A stretch of DNA of 11,393 nt from the NCBI GenBank assembly GCA_002299555.1, contig DBOL01000086.1:1-11393 (forward strand). The letters are read 5' to 3'. The position numbers and the translations under genes are program-made. Shown here piece by piece: positions 1 through 5,368 of this stretch. Position 1 is the stretch's first letter; each line of letters starts with the position of its first letter. The stretch is from Candidatus Aminicenantes bacterium UBA647. Its GTDB lineage: Bacteria > Acidobacteriota > Aminicenantia > UBA2199. The notes beneath the pieces were generated by a model. That model had not been told where the DNA came from. It did not search any database and was given only the letters and a program-made list of their open reading frames with translations.

Positions 1-267
1 ATCCGATCCCTGAAAAATATATTAAGGGAAAAGAAGATAAGGATCTCTAAATCATCTTCAATCGAAATAGGGGTTTTTCTTCTGGATGTTGAGGATAAAA
101 AAACTTCATCATCACTTCCGGGGGCTCTTGTTGAAATATATTTTAAGAATAAAAGAACCGGCAAATATTTTTATTACAGATTCGGAACGGGGAGATCCTC
201 CGGACTTAAAGATGTATTTAAAGATATCTGGTTTCTACTATTCTCTGTTCTTGAATCTTTCAAATAA
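1..267 (+). CDS. 3' end of an unrecognised gene (partial)
   Basis: Frame 1 is open from the window edge to a TAA at 265-267, giving 88 residues of a protein whose start lies outside. The tail is basic and aromatic-rich (for example YFYYRFGTG at about residues 56-64) and ends in a hydrophobic stretch WFLLFSVLE before the final SFK. I recognise no family. The stop shares its last A with the ATG of the CpaF-like ATPase (TAATG), so the two genes are very probably one operon and translationally coupled. By context it may belong to a Tad-type pilus or secretion locus, but that is inference. The reading frame fits better than the overlapping frame-2 ORF at 86-298 because it stays open to the edge and ends exactly at the next gene's start. 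Confidence 0.6.
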   Translation: MRSLKNILREKKIRISKSSSIEIGVFLLDVEDKKTSSSLPGALVEIYFKNKRTGKYFYYRFGTGRSSGLKDVFKDIWFLLFSVLESFK

Positions 268-1373
268 TGGAGCATTCAAACACTTTTTCGTCACTTGATC
301 AGATCGGTATTGTCCTTAATCCAATAAGTGATCTTATCAATGATGAAAGTGTGACAGATATTTTTATATATGGGAAAGACAAAGTGTTCATTAAAAGATT
401 CGGGAAAGGCCTTGAGTCAGTGGAACGGTCGTGGGAGGAAGATATAGATCTTATTGTTGCATGTAATACGATCGCACAGCATTTAAAAAAAAAGCTTAAT
501 TTTGATTACCCGATCCTTGACGGGAGGCTGGCCGATGGCTCACGGATCAACATCCTGATCTCACCTGTTTACATTAATGGGGCATGTATATCAATAAGAA
601 AATTTCCGAAGACAAAACTCACGTTCAATAAATTTTTAGAGTTTGGTTCTATTGATCAAGCCGGAATTGAGATCCTGCGAATAATTGTAAAGTTGGGGAA
701 AAACATAATAATCTCGGGAGGGACGGGGACAGGGAAAACCACACTTCTTAACCTTCTATGCGGATTTATAAGTGATAAGGACATTATCGTTACCATTGAA
801 GATGCGAGGGAGTTGGATATTCAAAATCCTTATTGGTCTCCTCTGGAAACAAAAAAGGCCTACTATGAAGATGATACATCGATCTCACTTCGTGATCTTG
901 TAAAAAATTCCCTTCGAATGTTTCCTGAATGGATAATTCTGGGAGAAGTAAGATCGGGGGAGGTTTTTGATCTTATGAGAGCTTTTAATTCAGGACATTC
1001 AGGGATGAGTTCTCTTCATGCAAATAATTGTGAAGATGCATTGTTTGCTTTGGAAAATATGTTCCTTCAGGGGATGGAGATGAGGATCGAAGCAGTAAGG
1101 CATGTTATCAGCCGGGCAGTTGATGTGGTTGTCCAGATAACAAGATTTCCAGATAACAAGATAAGGATTACAGATATTTCTGAATTGATTGGGATCGAAC
1201 AAATGAACGGATTACCTCAATATATTCTGAACAAGCTATACGGCTTTGAATCGGATGAAATAGATAAAGGTGGGAACCCCTCCGGAAATTTTCATATAAA
1301 GAACAAACCAAACTTCACAAATAACCTCCCGGCTTTTCACTACCCAAATCTCCCCGACTTCTGGAAAAAATGA
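267..1373 (+). CDS. cpaF: CpaF/TadA-family secretion ATPase
   Basis: This is a 368-residue cytoplasmic hexameric ATPase of the VirB11/PilT/CpaF class, which powers Tad-pilus assembly or type II/IV-like secretion. Visible motifs are Walker A GGTGTGKT (151-158), an Asp-box region with IEDARELDI (177-185), Walker B-like IILGEVR (223-229, Glu227) and the His box GHSGMSSLHANN (243-254). The N-terminal domain contains SVTDIFI and ILDGRLADGSRIN, typical of CpaF. It is shorter than many CpaF proteins because it lacks a long N-terminal extension, and it ends in a poorly conserved Asn/Pro-rich tail (about 310-368). No good Shine-Dalgarno precedes the ATG, so translation probably couples to the upstream gene through TAATG. 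No tadB/tadC-like membrane genes follow, as is common in tad operons. A transposase unit begins at its stop codon instead. The family call is secure; the pilus or secretion role is inferred. Confidence 0.9.
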   Translation: MEHSNTFSSLDQIGIVLNPISDLINDESVTDIFIYGKDKVFIKRFGKGLESVERSWEEDIDLIVACNTIAQHLKKKLNFDYPILDGRLADGSRINILISPVYINGACISIRKFPKTKLTFNKFLEFGSIDQAGIEILRIIVKLGKNIIISGGTGTGKTTLLNLLCGFISDKDIIVTIEDARELDIQNPYWSPLETKKAYYEDDTSISLRDLVKNSLRMFPEWIILGEVRSGEVFDLMRAFNSGHSGMSSLHANNCEDALFALENMFLQGMEMRIEAVRHVISRAVDVVVQITRFPDNKIRITDISELIGIEQMNGLPQYILNKLYGFESDEIDKGGNPSGNFHIKNKPNFTNNLPAFHYPNLPDFWKK

Positions 1374-1405
1374 AACATTTTGGGGACGGTTCCTTTTTTG
1401 TTAAC
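1371..1405 (-). repeat. Left REP-like repeat copy of the RAYT unit
   Basis: On the + strand it contains ATTTTGGGGACGGTTCC, six T, then GTTAAC at 1400-1405. Compared with the lone copy at 3566-3600 it differs by one base across the core and inner arm. The outer GTTAAC seen in the other copies is degenerate here, because the first three bases are the cpaF stop TGA. On the cpaF transcript it reads as a G-rich core and short potential stem (GGA/TCC, loop CGGT) followed by six U. It might therefore act as a weak terminator for cpaF, but the stem is only three solid pairs plus G-U wobbles. Confidence 0.8.
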
Positions 1406-1412
1406 AAATAGG

Positions 1413-1422
1413 AGTAGCTACT
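1413..1422. promoter_or_regulatory. 10-bp palindrome between RBS and start of the RAYT gene
   Basis: AGTAGCTACT is a perfect palindrome that ends directly before the ATG at 1423 and shares two bases with the AGGAG Shine-Dalgarno (1410-1414). It could be a protein-binding half-site pair, or a local mRNA fold that limits ribosome access. It contains GTAG, the tetranucleotide known to accompany REP hairpins in enterobacterial and pseudomonad RAYT systems. Whether that is meaningful here is inference. A 10-bp palindrome can also occur by chance. Confidence 0.3.
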
Positions 1423-2328
1423 ATGAGAACAGCAAGATTAACATGGCATGGTGCTTTTCATCATGTGATGAATAGGGGATTAAACAAACAAAAAATTTTT
1501 TCAAATAAAAAATTGAAGGAGAAATATATAAAATTAATGGCAGAAAAGTCAACAGAATTTGATATTAAAGTATTTGCCTACTGTATTATGGACAATCATT
1601 TTCATATCGCTCTAGAAAATAGTTCCGGTAATCTTTCTCAGTTTATGAGGAGTCTTAATGGTCACTTCGGGAATTATTACAGAAAACTTACAAATTCTAA
1701 GGGCTATGTATTTGAGGACAGGTTTAAATCAACTCTTATTCAGGACGAAAGTTATCTTGTAACACTACTAGTTTATATACTTCAAAATCCTGTCAGATCA
1801 TTTTATGTGGAAAATGCTTTTGAATATCCTTGGTCAAGTGCATGTGAATATTTCAACAATATGAATGAATCATTCATTGAGAAATGTTTGGTAGAAGAAT
1901 TTTTTATATCCAGAAACAATTTTATGAATATAGTTAATAATGAAAAAACAAAAATCTTAGGTGAACAAATTATTGGAAATTCCAGATACCTCGGAGATAA
2001 GATGATTCATTCAAATCTAGACGAAATTAGTGATTATAAAAATATTATGCTTCCTATGGGAACAAAGTTTTCGGAAGTTTTAGTTAACCTTGTACATAAA
2101 TTTGAAACTAATTATTATATTAAGTTATCGAGTATCAATCTTAAAGTAGAAAAAGGGAAGAAAACCAGAAGACTGTTTCTTGTCTTCTTGAGGGAGAATG
2201 GCTTTACTTATAATGATATCAGTAAAATTAATATTTTCAGTGAACTTAATGTTAATTCCCTAAGAGTGCTTTACCACCGGGAGAAAAAAGCAAAAAGTTT
2301 GTTAACAAAAAAGGAACCGTCCCCATAA
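1423..2328 (+). CDS. REP-associated tyrosine transposase (RAYT, HUH/Y1 family)
   Basis: This 301-residue protein of the IS200/IS605-like Y1 transposase superfamily would act on single-stranded DNA at REP-type repeats. The N-terminal pattern ARLTWHGAFHHVMNRG (4-19) is typical of RAYTs. The HUH metal motif is HFH (59-61) within YCIMDNHFHIALEN. The likely catalytic tyrosine is Tyr118 in VYILQNPVRS, followed by the family's YPWSSACEY (135-143). Residues after about 200 (KGKKTRRLFLVFLRENGFTY onward) look like a helical, possibly helix-turn-helix domain, as in RAYTs fused to a DnaA-C-terminus-like DNA-binding domain. An AGGAG lies 8 bases before the ATG. The final LLTKKEPSP and stop TAA are encoded largely by the right-hand repeat. 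Catalytic residues look intact, so the protein may be active. No clear promoter was seen. Confidence 0.88.
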   Translation: MRTARLTWHGAFHHVMNRGLNKQKIFSNKKLKEKYIKLMAEKSTEFDIKVFAYCIMDNHFHIALENSSGNLSQFMRSLNGHFGNYYRKLTNSKGYVFEDRFKSTLIQDESYLVTLLVYILQNPVRSFYVENAFEYPWSSACEYFNNMNESFIEKCLVEEFFISRNNFMNIVNNEKTKILGEQIIGNSRYLGDKMIHSNLDEISDYKNIMLPMGTKFSEVLVNLVHKFETNYYIKLSSINLKVEKGKKTRRLFLVFLRENGFTYNDISKINIFSELNVNSLRVLYHREKKAKSLLTKKEPSP

Positions 2329-2335
2329 TGTTAAC
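2301..2335 (+). repeat. Right REP-like repeat copy of the RAYT unit
   Basis: GTTAAC hexamers at 2301-2306 and 2330-2335 bracket a six-A run and the core GGAACCGTCCCC (2313-2324). It is inverted relative to the left copy. It differs from the lone copy at 3566-3600 at two of 35 positions. The transposase reading frame runs into it and stops at TAA 2326-2328 inside it. The palindrome TTTGTTAACAAA (2298-2309) is shared with the other copies. On the - strand it lies just downstream of wbpE and reads core then six T, so it may also help end the wbp transcript. Confidence 0.85.
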
Positions 2336-2360
2336 AAATTGGGTGGAGGTGAATTTAATT

Positions 2361-3476
2361 CTATTTCACAGCTGATCTTATGGCGGAGATCACTTTGTCC
2401 TGGTCCTCTTTTGTCAGATAGGGGTGGAATGGGATACTGAATATCTCGTCTGCACATTTCTCACTAATGGGAAAGTCTCCTTTCGTATGTCCTAAAGAAA
2501 TGAATGCTTCCTGCAAATGTAGCGGGATCGGGTAGTAGATAGCAACCGGAATCTCTGCTTCTTTCAGCTTTCCTACGATCTTGTCTCTGTCCGGATGGAG
2601 CATTCCGTATTGTGCCCAGGCCGAAATATTATGTGATTCAACCACTGGTACTTTTACTACATCTTTTAACTCTTCATTGTATCTTTTTGCAACGAGCTGC
2701 CTTAATTTGACCTCTTCGTCAAATATTTCAAGCTTTGCAAGAAGTACTGCTGCCTGGATAGTGTCAAGTCTTCCATTCAATCCTACTCTTATGTTGTTAT
2801 ATTTGTCAGAGCCGCTTCCATGCACTCTGATCGATAGTATTTTCTGATAAAGATCATCATCATTTGTAAATATCATACCTCCATCACCATACCCACCCAA
2901 TGGTTTGGCAGGGAAAAAACTTGTAGAAGCTACATCAGCAAGCGAACATGTTTTTTTCCCCTTATATGTTGCACCAAAACTTTGAGCGGCATCCTCGATC
3001 ACAAACAGATCATATTTTTTTGCAATAGTATTGATTCTGTCATAATCAGCAGCCTGGCCGAAAAGATCAACAGGCAATATACCCTTGGGTGTCAGTTTAC
3101 CTTCTTGTTTTATTTTTATGATTGCTTCTTCAAGTTTATCTATATCAATATTAAAGGTTTCAGGATCTATATCAGCAAAAACAGGAGTTCCTCCGAGTAA
3201 TTGAATAACTTCCGCAGTGGCAATAAAAGTAAATGGGGTAGTAAGTACTGCATCTCCCGGTCCAATATCATAGGCCATTAGAGGAATCAGAAGAGCATCA
3301 GTTCCACTGGCAACCCCTATTGCATGTTTAACACCACAATACTCAGCCAGTTTCTTTTCAAGCTCTTTGATTTCCGGGCCCATAATGTATTTCCCATGAT
3401 CAAGCACCTTGTTTATATTAAGTTCTATCTTCTCTCTAATCCTTTCCTGCTGGGTCTTCAGATCTATAAATTGCAT
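2361..3476 (-). CDS. wbpE: DegT/DnrJ/EryC1/StrS aminotransferase (WbpE/WlbC-like)
   Basis: This 371-residue cytoplasmic PLP enzyme of fold type I probably transaminates the 3-keto sugar made by the WbpB-type dehydrogenase to UDP-2-acetamido-3-amino-glucuronate, with glutamate as donor. Visible features are MQFIDLKTQ at the start, ASGTDAL (56-62) for phosphate binding, VIEDAAQSFGA (159-169) with the PLP-ring Asp162, and the Schiff-base Lys191 in FFPAKPLGGYGDGG. Length is normal for the family. AGGAGG (3489-3484) sits ideally before the ATG. It is the third gene in wbpB-wbpD-wbpE order, but separated from wbpD by 152 bp holding a RAYT-type repeat and its own promoter candidate. The stop is TAG. 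The family is certain. The precise substrate rests on the three-gene context, and other DegT enzymes make different amino sugars. Confidence 0.85.
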   Translation of the reverse strand: MQFIDLKTQQERIREKIELNINKVLDHGKYIMGPEIKELEKKLAEYCGVKHAIGVASGTDALLIPLMAYDIGPGDAVLTTPFTFIATAEVIQLLGGTPVFADIDPETFNIDIDKLEEAIIKIKQEGKLTPKGILPVDLFGQAADYDRINTIAKKYDLFVIEDAAQSFGATYKGKKTCSLADVASTSFFPAKPLGGYGDGGMIFTNDDDLYQKILSIRVHGSGSDKYNNIRVGLNGRLDTIQAAVLLAKLEIFDEEVKLRQLVAKRYNEELKDVVKVPVVESHNISAWAQYGMLHPDRDKIVGKLKEAEIPVAIYYPIPLHLQEAFISLGHTKGDFPISEKCADEIFSIPFHPYLTKEDQDKVISAIRSAVK

Positions 3477-3505
3477 TGTTATTCCTCCTGATATTTTAAT
3501 GTTTT

Positions 3506-3533
3506 ATTGTATAACAATTTCTGGAAATATCAA
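3506..3533 (-). promoter_or_regulatory. Candidate sigma-70-type promoter of wbpE
   Basis: Reading the - strand, TTGATA (3533-3528) and TACAAT (3511-3506) are separated by 16 bp, a good match to TTGACA/TATAAT. The predicted start near 3499 gives a leader of about 23 nt with AGGAGG at 3489-3484. It lies between the lone repeat and wbpE, so wbpE could be expressed even if the repeat stops transcription from wbpD. Confidence 0.5.
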
Positions 3534-3565
3534 GGATTGAAATAAATAGAAAAGAGTTATTTTTT

Positions 3566-3600
3566 GTTAACAAAAAAAGAACCGTCCCCAAAATGTTAAC
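3566..3600 (+). repeat. Stand-alone copy of the RAYT repeat between wbpD and wbpE
   Basis: It has GTTAAC at both ends (3566-3571, 3595-3600), seven A and GAACCGTCCCC. It matches the right copy at 33 of 35 positions and is in the same orientation. The flanking T-run extends it to the perfect palindrome TTTTTTGTTAACAAAAAA (3560-3577). No transposase gene accompanies it, as expected for REP-like sequences mobilised in trans. On the wbp transcript (- strand) the order is GGGGACGGTTC then seven U, followed by the GUUAAC palindrome. It could therefore act as an attenuator or an mRNA 3'-end stabiliser between wbpD and wbpE. Confidence 0.85.
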
Positions 3601-3628
3601 GAAAGTGGAATAGTGTTCAATAAACGGT

Positions 3629-4228
3629 TTATTTATTTTCTGAAACTGAGAGTTTGTTTTTAGTGTATTCTCTATTGCAGCGGGAACACTTGTCGGTTTC
3701 CGTTGATTCGAGATCTTTAGAGAGGCTCAATTTTTCACCGCATCTGCACATCCATCCTGATATTTTTGCAGGAACACCGGTGATAAGTGCATGATCGGGG
3801 ATATCTCTGGTCACAACAGCTCCGGCTCCGACAAAAACATATTTCCCGATAGTAATGCCACATACAATAGTTGAATTTGCTCCTAATGAAGCACCTCTTT
3901 TAACAAGGGTTTTAACATAGAATTCTTTCCCCCTTTGAGGGAATTCACATCTTGGATCTAAAATGTTTGTGAATACCATTGAAGGTCCGCAGAATACATA
4001 ATCCTCCAACTCAACCCCTTCATATATTGATACATTGTTCTGCACTTTAATATTATTCCCAATTGTTACATTGTTCCCTACGTTAACATTCTGACCGAAA
4101 ACACAATCCTTCCCGATCTTTGTTCCTGACTGAATATGTGAAAAGTGCCAGATCTTAGTCCCTTCACCTAATTCAACATTATCATCCACATAACTGCTTT
4201 CATGAACAAAATATTTTTTCTCTGCCAT
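3629..4228 (-). CDS. wbpD: Hexapeptide-repeat N-acetyltransferase (WbpD/WlbB-like) with zinc-ribbon tail
   Basis: This 199-residue left-handed beta-helix acyltransferase is expected to be trimeric and cytosolic. It would use acetyl-CoA to acetylate the 3-amino group of UDP-2-acetamido-3-amino-glucuronate. Hexapeptide repeats run from about 14 to 80 (for example KIGKDCVFGQNVNVGNNVTI) and again at 112-155 (SLGANSTIVCGITIGKYVFV). They are interrupted by the loop MVFTNILDPRCEFPQRG (84-100), typical of this family. The C-terminus carries Cys161-X-Cys163 and Cys181-X2-Cys184, a probable zinc ribbon after GWMCRCGEKL. AGGAG precedes the start by a normal distance. It lies 21 bp downstream of wbpB, so co-transcription is very likely. 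The paired dehydrogenase and aminotransferase support the assignment over generic maltose/galactoside acetyltransferases. Confidence 0.87.
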   Translation of the reverse strand: MAEKKYFVHESSYVDDNVELGEGTKIWHFSHIQSGTKIGKDCVFGQNVNVGNNVTIGNNIKVQNNVSIYEGVELEDYVFCGPSMVFTNILDPRCEFPQRGKEFYVKTLVKRGASLGANSTIVCGITIGKYVFVGAGAVVTRDIPDHALITGVPAKISGWMCRCGEKLSLSKDLESTETDKCSRCNREYTKNKLSVSENK

Positions 4229-4249
4229 TCTATTCTCCTGATCGTTCTA

Positions 4250-5212
4250 TTATTTAAGGAAGAACCCGGCTTTTTTCAGGATCCTTAATACACGTACACC
4301 TTCTTTGCCATCTGTTTTCGGTTCACTTCTTTCCTGAATGCATTTTATAAAGTGTTTAAGCTCTTCTTCAAGAGGCTGAGTTCTGTCAAATTCAACAATC
4401 TCTTTTTCCGCTTTGTGGGCAACTGGAATATTCCCCTCTTCAAGTTCTATTGTATGCGGGTATAGAAAAAGTTTTTCCTGACTGACATCATCAAAGACAG
4501 CCATTTTTTTACTACCTACAACTACGAGTTTCTGTTCCTTGAAGGGGTGAAGCCAGCTTACGAAAATATGACTCTTGACTCCTGATTCGAATTCCAGAGT
4601 TGTCATAGTTGTATCATATATGTTCCTGTTGACATATGCTCCCCCGAATGCGGTGACCTGTGATGGTTCTTCACCATTCATCAGCATAAGGATCAATGAA
4701 ATATCGTGAGGAGCGAAACTCCATAGAACATTTTCCTCCGATCTTAATTTCCCGATGTTAAGCCTGTTGGAATAAATATATCTCAATTCACCCAACTCTC
4801 CATCATCGATTAATTTTTTTAAGCGGATGACTGCAGCATGAAATTGAAGGATATGACCGACCATCAGGATCCGCCCGTTCTCCTCTGCAATCTGTACTAA
4901 TTCTTCACCTTCTTCAACTTTCAGTGCTAACGGTTTTTCGACAAGAACATCTTTTCCTGAGAGGAGGTATTTCTTTGCAAGTTCAAAATGAAGATGAGCA
5001 GGTGCTGCTATCACGACACCTTTTATACCGGGATCTCCTGATATTTCTTTCTCGTCGGAAGTGAATTTCACATCCGGATGATCTGATCTTCTAAGGTTTA
5101 TCATCTCTTCGGACAGTTCAAGAACTGAATGGAGAACTCCGAGGTTCTTTAGATTTTTCAGATGATTTTTCCCCCAATTACCCGCGCCTATAAGAGCAAT
5201 GTCAGCAGTCAT
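4250..5212 (-). CDS. wbpB: Gfo/Idh/MocA-family nucleotide-sugar dehydrogenase (WbpB/WlbA-like)
   Basis: This 320-residue NAD(P)-dependent oxidoreductase is first in the three-gene cluster. It probably oxidises C3 of UDP-GlcNAc-uronic acid to the 3-keto intermediate that WbpE aminates. The Rossmann fold begins at once with IALIGAGNWGKNH (5-17). The conserved EKPLAL (92-97) holds the family's catalytic lysine, GHILQFH (119-125) follows, and APHDISL (167-173) carries the His/Asp pair of the active site. There is no signal peptide. AGGGAGA lies 6 bases before the ATG. It is divergent from the MDR gene at 5369 across 156 bp. Gfo/Idh enzymes are broad, so the exact substrate is inferred from its neighbours. 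The partner UDP-GlcNAc 6-dehydrogenase (wbpA) and 2-epimerase (wbpI) are not in this window. Confidence 0.85.
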   Translation of the reverse strand: MTADIALIGAGNWGKNHLKNLKNLGVLHSVLELSEEMINLRRSDHPDVKFTSDEKEISGDPGIKGVVIAAPAHLHFELAKKYLLSGKDVLVEKPLALKVEEGEELVQIAEENGRILMVGHILQFHAAVIRLKKLIDDGELGELRYIYSNRLNIGKLRSEENVLWSFAPHDISLILMLMNGEEPSQVTAFGGAYVNRNIYDTTMTTLEFESGVKSHIFVSWLHPFKEQKLVVVGSKKMAVFDDVSQEKLFLYPHTIELEEGNIPVAHKAEKEIVEFDRTQPLEEELKHFIKCIQERSEPKTDGKEGVRVLRILKKAGFFLK

Positions 5213-5287
5213 ATTTTTCTCCCTTAAATTTCCCGATAAAATATTAAAAAAATATTATATCAAATTTCAATTAAGTATTATGCCAAT

Positions 5288-5316
5288 ATTATGAATAAAA
5301 CTTTTTATATGTACAA
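5288..5316 (-). promoter_or_regulatory. Candidate promoter of the wbp operon
   Basis: On the - strand TTGTAC (5316-5311) and CATAAT (5293-5288) are exactly 17 bp apart, in the divergent wbpB/MDR spacer, giving a leader of about 70 nt. The spacer is very AT-rich, so chance matches are likely. A second TATAAT (5259-5254) lies nearer wbpB but lacks a well-spaced -35. Confidence 0.3.
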
Positions 5317-5318
5317 CT

Positions 5319-5342
5319 ACTGTTTTTTCGGGACAGTTTTTT
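5319..5342 (+). repeat. Possible degenerate relic of the RAYT repeat, with small inverted repeat
   Basis: TTTTCGGGACAGTTTTTT (5325-5342) matches the corresponding strand of the lone repeat at 15 of 18 positions, without recognisable GTTAAC ends. The same bases form ACTGT/ACAGT arms (5319-5323, 5333-5337) with a 9-base loop followed by T-rich sequence. Either reading is weak in such T-rich DNA. Confidence 0.2.
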
Positions 5343-5344
5343 AA

Positions 5345-5353
5345 TGATATAAT
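5345..5353 (+). promoter_or_regulatory. Extended -10 promoter element before the MDR gene
   Basis: TGATATAAT fits the extended -10 form TGn-TATAAT, which can work without a good -35. No convincing -35 lies 16-18 bp upstream. The predicted start near 5360 leaves a leader of only about 9 nt, which would still contain the GGAGG at 5360-5364. The tightness of this arrangement keeps confidence low. Confidence 0.35.
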
Positions 5354-5368
5354 GAAGACGGAGGAAAT

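Larger units (their letters stand above)
1371..2335 (+). mobile_element. RAYT unit bounded by inverted 35-bp repeats
   Basis: A transposase gene lies between two 35-bp repeat copies in opposite orientation (1371-1405 and 2301-2335), giving a unit of about 965 bp. Both copies have the GGAACC/CCCC core pointing outwards and the GTTAAC/A-run pointing inwards. The coding part looks more AT-rich than its neighbours, consistent with separate ancestry. The unit sits between a + strand gene (cpaF) and a convergent - strand gene (wbpE). No target-site duplication is apparent; HUH/Y1 transposases do not normally make one. RAYTs are often domesticated or vertically maintained, so present mobility is not shown. 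Exact ends are inferred from where the repeat similarity stops. Confidence 0.65.

Noticed and set aside
86..298. 70-residue + strand ORF
   Set aside because: It overlaps the frame-1 gene that runs from the window edge and the start of cpaF, has no ribosome site and is low-complexity basic.
2083..2088. Further GTTAAC hexamer in the transposase gene (also at 4082-4087 in wbpD)
   Set aside because: Neither has the CCGTCCCC core or A-run nearby; single hexamers are expected by chance in AT-rich DNA.
5254..5286. TTGGCA and TATAAT on the - strand before wbpB as a promoter
   Set aside because: The spacing is 21 bp, too long for a normal sigma-70 promoter.
5319..5337. ACTGT/ACAGT inverted repeat as a LexA/SOS box
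   Set aside because: It does not match the E. coli or Bacillus LexA consensus, and the flanking genes are not SOS genes.
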